DNA of 64,000 nucleotides from Cupriavidus pauculus (GCF_008801835.1 NZ_VZOW01000002.1:1-64000); one strand, 5' to 3'. Counted from the first letter of the stretch, positions 9,857 through 18,760 are shown. Notes: generated by a model not told the origin, from the sequence alone. Made by a program: numbers and translations.

Positions 9857-10201
9857 TTATTTGAGCGAGTTGTTCCGGGTGTCCGACTTCTGCTGCGAGT
9901 AATACGCAGCCACGTCGGCGATGTCCTTTTCGGACAGGCTCGCGGCAATCGCATGCATGGTGGGATGCTTGCGATCGCCCTTCTGGTAGCTCTTGAGCGC
10001 GTTCTCGATGTACTTGGCGCTCTGGCCGCCAAGCAGGGGAACCTGATAGGTCTCCGGAAACGATGCACGATAACCGGGAATGCCGTGGCAACCGATGCAC
10101 ATTGCGACCTTGTCCTTGGCGGTGTCGACGTTGCCCTTGTCCTGGGCAAGCGCTGCCGTTGCGGCCGCGCCCAACACTACCATCGTGAGGAGCTTTTTCA
10201 T
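9857..10201 (-). CDS. Class I c-type cytochrome
   Basis: A 114-residue exported monohaem cytochrome with the signal peptide MKKLLTMVVLGAAATAALAQ, the haem motif CIGCHGIPGY and a candidate axial Met in HPTMHAIAASLS. It is the first gene of the pair with the c553-like cytochrome, and the two together may act as a dihaem c4-like unit. An AGGAG stretch (read on the minus strand) lies just before the start. Confidence 0.87.
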   Translation of the reverse strand: MKKLLTMVVLGAAATAALAQDKGNVDTAKDKVAMCIGCHGIPGYRASFPETYQVPLLGGQSAKYIENALKSYQKGDRKHPTMHAIAASLSEKDIADVAAYYSQQKSDTRNNSLK

Positions 10202-10689
10202 TGTCGTAGCTGATTGGGAAGTGTTAAACCGCGTGTGACCTGCCCTTGCTGCGACGCCAGACGATTAGGGGAATGGGGATGTGAAGCGGATCGCCGCAAA
10301 TCTGCGGCAGTCGATGCCGGTCAGACCAGGCGCAGCCGGGCGTTATTGCTGATGTGCCGCGGTGCTCAAACACCATTCTGCAACCATCTTGCGCTATTGC
10401 CGCCTCCCGATGATCTGCCATGTCTCTGGTGGCAGAACTGCCGGGCGTGAGGAGGATATTGACTGGGGGCGCGTCAAACCGGCGCATTGTACCGCAGCGT
10501 GCACGCGACGGTCCAGCCAGCGGCCTCCGGGTGTGCCCCACTCAACGCGAATACCAATCTGCTTTTATACTGGCCCATTCCGGCCGAATTTCGGTGGTTT
10601 TGCCTGCCGACGGCCCACCCGGTTGCTGTTTCCGATTGTCCTTCGACCAGCCTGCCAGGCAGGCCGGTCGCGATCCGCCCAGGTTGCCC
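10202..10689. other. 488-base intergenic region, divergent promoters
   Basis: The gap lies between the cytochrome operon (minus) and the MoxR gene (plus), so both promoters must be here. A TTTATACT sequence near 10564 could be a -10 element for moxR. No convincing gene, RNA fold or repeat was seen in it; the frames that cross it have no family resemblance. Confidence 0.4.
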
Positions 10690-11568
10690 ATGTCCACCAA
10701 CGCCAACGCCAATCCGTCCCAGCAGGTGAAGTTCGAAGGAAGCGCCCAGTATGTTGCCACCGACGATCTGAAGCTGGCCGTCAACGCCGCACGCACGCTG
10801 CAGCGCCCGCTGCTGATCAAGGGCGAGCCGGGCACCGGCAAGACCATGCTGGCCGAGGAAGTGGCCGCCGCGCTCGGCATGCCGCTGTTGCAATGGCACA
10901 TCAAGTCGACCACCAAGGCCCAGCAGGGGCTGTACGAATATGACGCCGTATCGCGCCTGCGCGATTCGCAGCTCGGCGATGACCGCGTGCACGACATCCG
11001 CAACTACATCGTCAAGGGCGTGCTCTGGCAGGCGTTCGAGGCCGACGAGCCGGTGGTGTTGCTGATCGACGAGATCGACAAGGCCGACATCGAATTCCCC
11101 AACGACCTGCTGCGCGAACTCGACCGCATGGAGTTCTACGTCTACGAGACGCGCGAACTGGTCAAGGCGCGGCACCGCCCGCTGGTCATCATCACGTCGA
11201 ACAACGAGAAGGAACTGCCCGATGCGTTCCTGCGCCGCTGCTTCTTCCACTACATCAAGTTTCCCGATGCCGAAACGATGCAGCGGATCGTCGACGTGCA
11301 CTATCCGGGCATCAAGCGCGAGCTGGTGTCCGCCGCGCTCGAGGCGTTCTACGAAATGCGCAACCTGCCGGGCCTGAAAAAGAAGCCCAGCACGTCCGAA
11401 CTGATCGACTGGCTCAAGCTGCTGATGGCCGAGGACATCCCGGCCGAAGCACTGCGCAGCCCGGACCGCAAGGCCGCCATTCCGCCCCTGCACGGTGCGC
11501 TGCTCAAGAACGAACAGGACGTGCATCTGTTCGAGCGGCTGGTATTCATGAACCGCGCCAACCGCTAA
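10690..11568 (+). CDS. MoxR-family AAA+ ATPase
   Basis: A 292-residue ATPase with Walker A GEPGTGKT (45-52), Walker B VVLLIDEIDKAD (about 122-133), sensor 1 VIITSNNEKE and an arginine-finger region LPDAFLRRCFFHY. MoxR ATPases work with VWA-domain proteins as chaperones in metal-enzyme or complex assembly. A matching VWA partner is encoded 622 bases downstream at 12191. The ATG at 10690 starts a short Asn/Ala-rich tail before the AAA+ core. Upstream in-frame codons extend into sequence without coding character. Confidence 0.9.
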   Translation: MSTNANANPSQQVKFEGSAQYVATDDLKLAVNAARTLQRPLLIKGEPGTGKTMLAEEVAAALGMPLLQWHIKSTTKAQQGLYEYDAVSRLRDSQLGDDRVHDIRNYIVKGVLWQAFEADEPVVLLIDEIDKADIEFPNDLLRELDRMEFYVYETRELVKARHRPLVIITSNNEKELPDAFLRRCFFHYIKFPDAETMQRIVDVHYPGIKRELVSAALEAFYEMRNLPGLKKKPSTSELIDWLKLLMAEDIPAEALRSPDRKAAIPPLHGALLKNEQDVHLFERLVFMNRANR

Positions 11569-11583
11569 GCAAAGGTCCGCCCG

Positions 11584-12177
11584 ATGACGAAGTTTGTCCA
11601 GCCCGTCACGCTGACCGGCCAGCACGCCACGCTGGCGCCGCTGTCGATGGAACACGCCGCAGGGCTGCGCGAAGCGGCCGCCGACGGCGAATTGCATCGG
11701 CTGTGGTACACCAGCGTGCCCTCGCCTGAAGGCGTGGAAGCCGAAATTGCGCGCCGCCTCGCTCTGCAAGAACAGGATTCGATGCAGCCGTTCACGGTGC
11801 TCGACGCCGAGGGCCGCGTGGCCGGCATGACCACGTACATGAATATCGATGGCAAGAACCGTCGCGTCGAAATCGGCTCGACGTGGTACGCCCGGCGCGT
11901 GCAGCGCACCGCGCTGAACACCGAGTGCAAGCTGATGCTGTTGCGCCACGCTTTCGAGACGCTCGACTGCATCGCCGTGGAATTTCGCACGCACTGGATG
12001 AACCATCAAAGCCGCGCGGCGATCGCGCGCCTGGGCGCCAAGCAGGACGGCGTGCTACGCAACCATCAACGCATGCCGGACGGATCGTTCCGCGACACGG
12101 TGGTCTTCTCGATCATCGCCAGCGAATGGCCAACCGTGCGCGCGCACCTGCAATTCCAGCTCGACCGACCACGTTGA
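11584..12177 (+). CDS. GNAT-family N-acetyltransferase (RimJ/RimL-like)
   Basis: A 197-residue acetyltransferase. The segments LTGQHATLAPLSMEHAAGL, PFTVLDAEGRVAGMTTYMNID, RRVEIGSTWYARRVQRTALNTECKLMLLRHAFE and AIARLGAKQDGVLRNH match the RimJ/RimL-type (Acetyltransf_3) fold. The substrate is unknown. It sits 15 bases after moxR and 13 bases before the VWA gene, so it is probably co-transcribed with that pair. Confidence 0.85.
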   Translation: MTKFVQPVTLTGQHATLAPLSMEHAAGLREAAADGELHRLWYTSVPSPEGVEAEIARRLALQEQDSMQPFTVLDAEGRVAGMTTYMNIDGKNRRVEIGSTWYARRVQRTALNTECKLMLLRHAFETLDCIAVEFRTHWMNHQSRAAIARLGAKQDGVLRNHQRMPDGSFRDTVVFSIIASEWPTVRAHLQFQLDRPR

Positions 12178-12190
12178 TCGGAGCCCAGCC

Positions 12191-13366
12191 ATGCTGATCG
12201 ACTTTTTCTTCTCGCTGCGTCACGCCAAGCTGCCGGTATCGGTCAAGGAATACCTGACGATGCTCGAAGCGCTGCGCGCGCAGGTCATCTCTCCGTCGAT
12301 CGACGAGTTCTATTACTTGTCGCGCATGACGCTGGTGAAGGACGAAAAGCACTTCGACAAGTTCGACCAGACCTTTGCGGCGTACTTCAAGGGCATCGAG
12401 AGCCTGGTCGACTGGAAGAGCGATATTCCGCTGGACTGGCTGCAGAAGACGCTCGAACGTGAACTGTCGGCCGAGGAAAAAGCCAAGATCGAGGCCATGG
12501 GCGGCCTCGACAAGCTGATGGAGCGCCTCAAGCAACTGCTGGAAGAACAGAAGGAAAAGCACGAAGGCGGCAACAAGTGGATCGGCACTGGCGGCACGTC
12601 GCCATTCGGCCACGGCGGCTACAACCCCGAGGGCATCCGGATCGGCGGCCCGTCCAAGGGCAACCGCACCGCGATCAAGGTGTGGGAAACACGCGCGTAC
12701 AAGGACTACGACGATCAGGTCGAACTGGGCACGCGCAACATCAAGGTGGCGCTGCGTCGTCTGCGCCGGTTTGCGCGCGAGGGCGCGGACACCGAACTGG
12801 ATCTGGACGACACCATCCACTCGACCGCCGCCAATGCCGGCATGCTGGACATCAAGCTGCGGCCGGAGCGCCACAACAAGGTCAAGGTGCTGATGCTGAT
12901 GGACGTGGGCGGCTCGATGGACGACCACATCAAGCGCGTGGAAGAACTGTTTTCGGCTACCAAGACTGAGTTCAAGCACCTTGAGTACTACTACTTCCAC
13001 AACTGCCTGTACGACTATGTGTGGAAGAACAACCGGCGCCGCCACGCGGAAAAGATCGCCACCTGGGACCTGATCCACAAATACACGCCCGACTACAAGG
13101 TGATCTTTGTCGGCGATGCGACGATGAGTCCGTATGAGATTCTGCAGCCGGGCGGTTCGGTCGAATACAACAATCCGGAAGCCGGCGCGGTATGGCTGAA
13201 CCGCATGATCGAGCAGTTTCCGCGCTTCGTCTGGCTCAACCCCGAGCCGGAAGGCCTCTGGCAATACCGTCAGTCGATCACGGTGATCAACCAGATCATG
13301 AAGAACCGCATGTATCCGGTGACGCTGGCCGGCCTGGAAGAGGCCATGAAAGTCCTGTCGAAATAG
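12191..13366 (+). CDS. VWA domain-containing CoxE-like protein
   Basis: A 391-residue protein. The N-terminal half (MLIDFFFSLRHAKLPVSVKEYLTML) is a helical domain. From about residue 230 a von Willebrand A domain follows, with the metal site written DVGGSMDDH instead of the usual DxSxS; this variant is usual in this CoxE-like branch. It is the expected partner of the MoxR ATPase encoded just upstream. CoxE/CoxD pairs insert metal in carbon monoxide dehydrogenase, but no such enzyme is in the window, so the client is unknown. Confidence 0.85.
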   Translation: MLIDFFFSLRHAKLPVSVKEYLTMLEALRAQVISPSIDEFYYLSRMTLVKDEKHFDKFDQTFAAYFKGIESLVDWKSDIPLDWLQKTLERELSAEEKAKIEAMGGLDKLMERLKQLLEEQKEKHEGGNKWIGTGGTSPFGHGGYNPEGIRIGGPSKGNRTAIKVWETRAYKDYDDQVELGTRNIKVALRRLRRFAREGADTELDLDDTIHSTAANAGMLDIKLRPERHNKVKVLMLMDVGGSMDDHIKRVEELFSATKTEFKHLEYYYFHNCLYDYVWKNNRRRHAEKIATWDLIHKYTPDYKVIFVGDATMSPYEILQPGGSVEYNNPEAGAVWLNRMIEQFPRFVWLNPEPEGLWQYRQSITVINQIMKNRMYPVTLAGLEEAMKVLSK

Positions 13367-13381
13367 CGTCCGGCGTCGGGC

Positions 13382-14284
13382 TCAAGCCACCACGTCGACG
13401 CCCTCCATGACCCACTTGCGAAAGGTCTGAAGCGCCGGCAAGTGGGCCTTCTGCTCCGGATAGCACAGGTAGTAGCCTTTTTTGGCCAGCACCCGCGCGG
13501 CGTGGGCCACGACCAATGCGCCCGTCGCCAGTTCCTCCTCGATCAGGCAGCGCGGGATCAGCGCGATGCCCAGCCCCGACATCGCCGCCTGTGTCAAAAG
13601 CGTGAACTGATCGAAGCGCGCGCCGCTCCATGCCTGCCGCGTCGAGACGCCCAACTCGGACAGCCAGTCCGGCCACGCCTCGGGCACCGTAGTGTGGTGC
13701 AGCAGCGGATAGCGCAGCAGCGCCGCAGGCGTCTTCGCCACCCCGTCCGGCTCGTGCACCAGCAAGCCCGGACGGCATACCGGCAACACCTCGCGCCCGG
13801 TCATGTAGTCGGCCAGGCTGCCGGGCCAGACGCCGTCGCCGAAGCGGATCGCCGCGTCGAGATCGGGCTGGGAGAAATCGTAGCCTTGCGCATGGGGAAC
13901 GAATTCCAGCGTCACCTCGGGATGCCGGGCAAAGAATTGCGGGAGTCGCGGGATCAGCCATTTCGCGCCCAGCGTGGGCATGCTGGCGATATGAAGAATG
14001 CCGCCGCGACCCTGACGCGCGATCAGCTCGACGCTGGCGGCCTCGATCTCGTCGAGGCTGGGGCGCACGCGTTCCAGATAGCGCTCGCCGGCATCGGTCA
14101 GCAACAGCCGCTGGCGCACCCGTTCGAACAGTTCCACGCCCAGAAAGGCTTCCAGACTGCGTACCTGCTTGCTGACGGCGCCTTGCGTCACATGCAGTTC
14201 GCGCGCCGCTACCGTGAAACTGCTGTGCCGCGCGGCCGCTTCGAAGGCCATCAATTCCGTCATGGACGGACATAGGCGCCGCAT
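13382..14284 (-). CDS. LysR-family transcriptional regulator (GcvA-like)
   Basis: A 300-residue regulator. The N-terminal helix-turn-helix is at about residues 9-68 (AFEAAARHSSFTVAARELHVTQGAVSKQVRSLE), followed by an effector-binding domain with the GcvA-type signature (LHIASMPTLGAKWLIPRLPQF). It is divergent from the Bug-protein / N-formylglutamate amidohydrolase pair and probably controls it. A perfect palindrome in the shared intergenic region is a candidate binding site. The inducer is unknown. Confidence 0.9.
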   Translation of the reverse strand: MRRLCPSMTELMAFEAAARHSSFTVAARELHVTQGAVSKQVRSLEAFLGVELFERVRQRLLLTDAGERYLERVRPSLDEIEAASVELIARQGRGGILHIASMPTLGAKWLIPRLPQFFARHPEVTLEFVPHAQGYDFSQPDLDAAIRFGDGVWPGSLADYMTGREVLPVCRPGLLVHEPDGVAKTPAALLRYPLLHHTTVPEAWPDWLSELGVSTRQAWSGARFDQFTLLTQAAMSGLGIALIPRCLIEEELATGALVVAHAARVLAKKGYYLCYPEQKAHLPALQTFRKWVMEGVDVVA

Positions 14285-14339
14285 AAGTCACCTCTTACTT
14301 CAATACCAAATGGAATGATCCAGGGATTTTATTTCGTTT

Positions 14340-14352
14340 GCAAGTAACTTGC
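14340..14352. promoter_or_regulatory. Candidate LysR-regulator operator
   Basis: GCAAGTAACTTGC is a perfect 6+1+6 inverted repeat between the divergent lysR and Bug-protein genes. Position and symmetry fit a LysR-type site. Binding is inferred. Confidence 0.4.
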
Positions 14353-14456
14353 CGGCACGCGCAGAATCGGACACCAAGTGCGACACAAATTGTTGCAGTG
14401 CTGCTTCGGGTCATACAGACACCGCCTTTCATCCCCCTTTCAACGGAATTCCTTCG

Positions 14457-15440
14457 ATGCAACGCCGTCCCCTGCTGAAAGTCCTTGCCGCCGCCACCGC
14501 CTTTGCTGCAGCCGGCCTGACCTTGCCCGCCTTCGCCCAAGGCTATCCGACCAAGCCGATTACGCTCGTCGTGCCGTTCCCGGCGGGTGGCACCACCGAT
14601 ATCGTGGCCCGCATCGTTGCCGACAAGCTCGGCCAGCAACTCGGTCAGGCCGTGGTGGTGGACAACCGCGGCGGCGCGGGCGGCAGCATCGGCACAGGCT
14701 ACCTGGCCAAGGCGGCGCCGGACGGCTACACGCTAGGCATCGCCACCGCATCGACGCACGGTATCAATCCGGCCGTCTATCCGCGCCTGCAATACGACGC
14801 CACCAAGGATTTCACGACCATCACCAACCTGGCATCCGTGCCCAACGTGATGAGCATCCATCCGGGCGTCAAGGCGACCGACATGAAGTCGTTCATCGCC
14901 CTGGCCAAGTCGGAGCCGAACAAGTTGGCCTACGGTTCGGCCGGTAACGGCAGCGTGTCGCACATGATGGGCGAACTGTTCAAGATGAGCAGCAAGACCG
15001 AACTGCTGCACGTGCCGTACAAGGGCGTGGGTCCGGCTCTGAACGACGCGCTGGCCGGCCAGGTGCAGATCCTGTTCGACAACCTGCCGTCGTCGCTGCC
15101 GTTCATCGAAAGCGGCAAGCTGCGCGCGCTGGCCGTTGCCGCGCCCAAGCGCGTGGCGGCCCTGCCGAACGTGCCGACCTTCGCCGAACTGGGCCTGCCC
15201 GAGGTCAATGACGCCGCCTGGTTTGGCCTCATCGCGCCGGCCAAGCTGCCGGCCGACATCCAGGCCAAGCTGAATGCCGCCGCCATCAAGGTGCTGGCCC
15301 TGCCAGAGGTGAAGGCCAAGCTCGAAAAGCTCGGCGCCACGCCGGTCGGCGACACGCCGCAGCATTTCGCGCAACAGATCGCCAGCGAAGTGGCCAAGAA
15401 CAAGAAGGTGGCCGCGGCCGCCAAGATCTCCCTGGACTAA
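14457..15440 (+). CDS. Bug-family (TctC) periplasmic solute-binding protein
   Basis: A 327-residue exported binding protein. The signal peptide runs MQRRPLLKVLAAATAFAAAG to TLPAFAQ. The Bug fold follows with YPTKPITLVVPFPAGGTTDIVARI, VVVDNRGGAGGSIGTGYLAKAAPDGYTL and HVPYKGVGPALNDALAGQVQ. Family members bind carboxylates and amino-acid-like ligands, sometimes for a tripartite TctAB transporter. No tctAB lies nearby, which is common for this expanded family. It is followed after 13 bases by an N-formylglutamate amidohydrolase, so an N-acyl amino acid or related compound is a possible ligand. The ATG at 14457 starts the signal peptide. Confidence 0.92.
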   Translation: MQRRPLLKVLAAATAFAAAGLTLPAFAQGYPTKPITLVVPFPAGGTTDIVARIVADKLGQQLGQAVVVDNRGGAGGSIGTGYLAKAAPDGYTLGIATASTHGINPAVYPRLQYDATKDFTTITNLASVPNVMSIHPGVKATDMKSFIALAKSEPNKLAYGSAGNGSVSHMMGELFKMSSKTELLHVPYKGVGPALNDALAGQVQILFDNLPSSLPFIESGKLRALAVAAPKRVAALPNVPTFAELGLPEVNDAAWFGLIAPAKLPADIQAKLNAAAIKVLALPEVKAKLEKLGATPVGDTPQHFAQQIASEVAKNKKVAAAAKISLD

Positions 15441-15453
15441 CCGGCTGTCACGC

Positions 15454-16326
15454 ATGACCGAAGCAGAACGAAAGACCGCGGAAAGCCCGTACTTCCTGCA
15501 AATGCCGGAAGGCGCGTGCGGCCCGCTCTTTCTCGATTCCCCGCATAGCTGCACCACGTATCCGGCCGATTTCCGCTTTGCCGCCGGCCTGCCGCTGCCG
15601 CTGCTGCGTCAGGCCGAGGACACCTTCGTGGATCAGCTCTACGCCGACGCGCCCGCGCGCGGCGTGCCGCTGCTCTGCGCCGGCTTTCCGCGCAGCTATC
15701 TCGACGCCAACCGCGGCCTTGAGGAAATCGACGAGGCGTTGCTCGATGCGCCCTGGCCCGGCGTCAAGACGGAAACGTCGAAGACCCGGCTGGGCAAGGG
15801 TCTGGTCTGGCGCGTCCTGGACACGGGCGAGGCGATCTATGACCGCAAGCTCACCGTGCCCGAATTGCAGGCGCGCATCGATCACTACTACCTGCCCTAC
15901 TACGCCCAGTTGCAGCGCCTGTCGGATCAGGCCGTGGCGCGCCATGGCCGCGTGTTCCACATCAACTGCCACTCGATGCCGAGCGAGGCCGCGAGGTTCG
16001 CGACCGAGCACCCGGGCCTGCAGCATCCCGACTTTGTCGTCGGCGACCGCGACGGCACCACCTGCGATACACGTTTCACCGATCGCGTGGAAGCCGTGCT
16101 GAAGGAGATGGGCTACGACGTGTGGCGCAACCATCCGTACAAGGGCGTTGAAATTGTGCGCGTGGTGGGTCAACCGCAAGCCAATCGTCACAGCCTGCAG
16201 CTTGAGGTCAATCGCAAGCTGTATATGGACGAAGTTGGTCTGACGCAAAGCGCGGGCTTCGACAAGCTCAAGCGCGATCTCAACGCGCTGATCGACGATC
16301 TGCTGCGCTTCGCCAGCACTTTCTGA
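15454..16326 (+). CDS. N-formylglutamate amidohydrolase
   Basis: A 290-residue zinc amidohydrolase of the HutG-type FGase family. Motifs include LDSPHSCTTYP near residue 30, AEDTFVDQLYADA, FHINCHSMPSEAA (about 168-180) and HSLQLEVNRKLYM. The enzyme releases formate from N-formyl-L-glutamate, the last step of one histidine degradation route. No other hut gene is present, and its pairing with a Bug protein and a LysR regulator suggests a different physiological substrate. It is co-transcribed with the upstream Bug gene. Confidence 0.88.
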   Translation: MTEAERKTAESPYFLQMPEGACGPLFLDSPHSCTTYPADFRFAAGLPLPLLRQAEDTFVDQLYADAPARGVPLLCAGFPRSYLDANRGLEEIDEALLDAPWPGVKTETSKTRLGKGLVWRVLDTGEAIYDRKLTVPELQARIDHYYLPYYAQLQRLSDQAVARHGRVFHINCHSMPSEAARFATEHPGLQHPDFVVGDRDGTTCDTRFTDRVEAVLKEMGYDVWRNHPYKGVEIVRVVGQPQANRHSLQLEVNRKLYMDEVGLTQSAGFDKLKRDLNALIDDLLRFASTF

Positions 16327-16388
16327 TCGGCGCGCCGCGCCACCGGGGTCGCGCGCGCCACCATGGTGCGCAGGCGACGCCGGCCTCG

Positions 16389-16415
16389 CCGAGACACGTG
16401 CAATGCGTGTCTCGG
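16389..16415. repeat. Inverted repeat downstream of the amidohydrolase gene
   Basis: CCGAGACACG (16389-16398) and CGTGTCTCGG (16406-16415) form a 10-bp stem with a 7-base loop. There is no clear T-run, so it may be an inefficient or factor-dependent terminator. Confidence 0.45.
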
Positions 16416-16602
16416 GGTTCGCCTGAGTTGCGAACGCTGGGAATCTTCTGGTATGACAAGCCGTAAATTCGACGGCGATCACGGCAAGTTGTAAGCAGTT
16501 CCAATGAAGGGTAACAAGATTTCGGAACTTCGCCCGCGGCGTTTCCTCTATCATGGCAATCCTTCACAACCCCTCCTTGCTTCGCCAAGCAAAGACGATC
16601 CC

Positions 16603-17394
16603 GTGATTCGACGAATTTCCGAACTGTTCGGCAGCCAGCTTCGCATGCTGACTGCCGCAGTGGCAGGCGCTATTGCGTTGGCCGGCTGCGCTGTCGCGCC
16701 GACCGACGAGAGCGCCTCCACCACTGGTGCCACCACCGCCGCGCCCGTTGCCGGCACTGCAATTCCGGCCGCCGCGGCCAATACCGCGCCCACCGTAAAA
16801 CCCCCGCCGGTCATCAACAAGACACCGCCTCCGACGACCACCGTCACGCTGCCCGACAAGGGCCGCGTCAGCCTGGCTGAATATCGCACCCAGATGCGCG
16901 AGCAGTTGATGAAATCGGAGAATGCATCGGCCGATGTGGCCGATTGCGCCGCGCATGCAAGCTGGGTGGTGCCGCGCTCGGCCACCTACGACGCACTGAA
17001 GATTCCCACCGGCGCGCTCGCCGCCGGGCAAGCTTCGGTGGAACCATGGGAAGGCCGCTTTTCAGCCGGCAAACAGGCCGTGCCGGTCAGTTCAGTCGTG
17101 ACGTTCAACGCCACCGCGCACAAGCGCCGCGGCGAGGCTCAGTGGCAGCCTGTGAAAGTGCGCTGCGGCTATAACGACGGCATGATGCTGGCCTACGAGC
17201 TGCTCGACAGTAACGGCGACACAATCGTCGAACCGGCCGCAGCGCCGGCGGTGGCCACGCCGACCCATTCGAAGAAGAAAACCAAGGGCGCGAAATCGTC
17301 GTCGGCCAAATCGACCCAGTCGAGCAAGAGCTCGGCGACGAAATCCACCTCGTCGAAAAGCACCTCGACTTCGAAGACCAAGAAGAAGCAGTAA
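16603..17394 (+). CDS. Putative lipoprotein with Ser/Lys-rich tail, function unknown
   Basis: No family recognised. From the GTG at 16603 the protein has 263 residues; an ATG at 16645 or one at 16504 are alternatives. A hydrophobic stretch with a lipobox-like LAGC (AAVAGAIALAGCAVAPT) suggests an exported lipoprotein, which favours one of the later starts. A Thr/Ala/Pro-rich linker follows, then a conserved-looking core (EYRTQMREQLMKSENASADVADCAAHASWVV, with cysteine, and VKVRCGYNDGMMLAYELLDSNG). The C-terminus of about 45 residues is almost only Ser, Thr and Lys. Such a basic tail might bind peptidoglycan, polymer or nucleic acid; this is speculation. Confidence 0.6.
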   Translation: MIRRISELFGSQLRMLTAAVAGAIALAGCAVAPTDESASTTGATTAAPVAGTAIPAAAANTAPTVKPPPVINKTPPPTTTVTLPDKGRVSLAEYRTQMREQLMKSENASADVADCAAHASWVVPRSATYDALKIPTGALAAGQASVEPWEGRFSAGKQAVPVSSVVTFNATAHKRRGEAQWQPVKVRCGYNDGMMLAYELLDSNGDTIVEPAAAPAVATPTHSKKKTKGAKSSSAKSTQSSKSSATKSTSSKSTSTSKTKKKQ

Positions 17395-17588
17395 GGCCGG
17401 GGCATCCAGCGGCGCATTGCGCGGGGACGCCCCAGCGCAATGCGTGGTGCCGCGCCGGCTTACCGGAACGCGGCGGCTCCGTGCTGTCGCCGCGTTCCGC
17501 AGCCTTCTGTCGCTGCCTTCTGTCGCTGCTTTCGTCGCCGCGTTCGACGCTCTCTTCGCCGAACCTTTCGTGCGCGCAGCGCGCTCGA

Positions 17589-18740
17589 TCAGTCCAGATA
17601 TTCCAGGATCGCCTGCAGCATTGCCGTGCCGAGTAGCGCGCTCTTTGCGCCGTTCCATCCGACCGTGGGATCGGGCAAGTCGGCGTTGTCCTTGAACGGC
17701 ATTTCCAGCGTCAGCGCCAGACACCCGAAGGTATGGCCGATGTACTTGGAGGCGAGCTTGAGCGCATCGGCGTTGTACTTGCTGGCCGCGTAGCCGTGCA
17801 CGTCCTGGAAATCGGGCGTGGCGCGCTTGAATGCTTCGATAAAGCGCGTCTGCTGGGCGCGCTGGGTTTCCGTAAAGCCCGGCAGCATTTCGCTGCCCGC
17901 CACGAAGTTGTACGGCAGCGCCTCGTCGCCATGGATATCGAAGAACAGATCGACACCGGTCTGCTCGATCGCGCGGCGCACGTGGTACACCTCCGGGCTC
18001 GTCTCCAGGCTCGGCTGCATCCATTCGCGATTCAGGTTGGCGCCGGCCGCATTGGTGCGCAGGTTGCCGCGCGCCGAGCCATCGGGATTCATGTTCGGCA
18101 CGATATGGAACACCGCGCGGTCCAGCAGCTTGCGCGCCACCGGGTCGCCATTCCACATGCCCGTGCGGGTCAGGCGCTGCAGCACGCCTTCGCAGAACCA
18201 CTCGGCCATGCTTTCGCCCGGATGCTGGCGCGCAATCATCCAGACGGTTTTCTTGCCCGGGCCCGGCTGGCCCACCGTGACACATGTGAGGTCACGACCA
18301 TCGACGGTGCGGCCCAGATGCGACAACCTCGCCAGCGGCGATCGCTGGCATGACGCCAGCAGCGACAGATGCCGCTCTTCGGGATACGGCTCGAAATAGG
18401 CAAACCAGATGCTGTCGTGTTCGGGCGTGACATCGGCGGTCATCGTCGCGCCGTCGTACTGCGTGGGCACGCGAAACCAGTGGGCGCGGTCGTACGATGC
18501 CACCACGCGATAATCGCGCCAGCCGTCGGGATAGGTGCACTCGCCGGCGTTCAGGAACTTGAGCTTGCACGCCTGTCCCGCCGCGCCCTGCAGGCGGAAG
18601 TGAAACCATTGCCGGAAGTCGGCATGGGAATCGGCGCGCACCCGCAGCCGGATATCGTCAGCACGCTCGAGCGATTCGACCTCGATGGCGCCCGAATCGA
18701 AGAGCGTGGAAACATGCAGTGCCGAGGTCGTCGGAGTCAT
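17589..18740 (-). CDS. M14-family zinc carboxypeptidase (cytosolic carboxypeptidase-like)
   Basis: A 383-residue protein. The first 130 residues form a beta-sandwich-like domain (SALHVSTLFDSGAIEVESLE, YPDGWRDYRVVASYDRAHWFRVPT). The M14 peptidase domain carries the zinc ligands in RQHPGESMAEW and in FFDIHGDEALPYN, substrate-binding NMNPDGSARGNLRTN, and the catalytic Glu in LTLEMPFKDN. No signal peptide is seen. This domain order is that of the M14D cytosolic carboxypeptidases (AGBL/CCP), which in eukaryotes remove glutamates from tubulin. Bacterial substrates are unknown. Confidence 0.88.
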   Translation of the reverse strand: MTPTTSALHVSTLFDSGAIEVESLERADDIRLRVRADSHADFRQWFHFRLQGAAGQACKLKFLNAGECTYPDGWRDYRVVASYDRAHWFRVPTQYDGATMTADVTPEHDSIWFAYFEPYPEERHLSLLASCQRSPLARLSHLGRTVDGRDLTCVTVGQPGPGKKTVWMIARQHPGESMAEWFCEGVLQRLTRTGMWNGDPVARKLLDRAVFHIVPNMNPDGSARGNLRTNAAGANLNREWMQPSLETSPEVYHVRRAIEQTGVDLFFDIHGDEALPYNFVAGSEMLPGFTETQRAQQTRFIEAFKRATPDFQDVHGYAASKYNADALKLASKYIGHTFGCLALTLEMPFKDNADLPDPTVGWNGAKSALLGTAMLQAILEYLD

Positions 18741-18760
18741 GGCATTGGTCCTTGTCGTTT

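Noticed and set aside
10362..10689. An N-terminal extension of the MoxR protein or a small gene upstream of it
   Set aside because: The translation is Arg/Pro-rich without a ribosome binding site or homologous feature, while the ATG at 10690 gives a normal MoxR protein.
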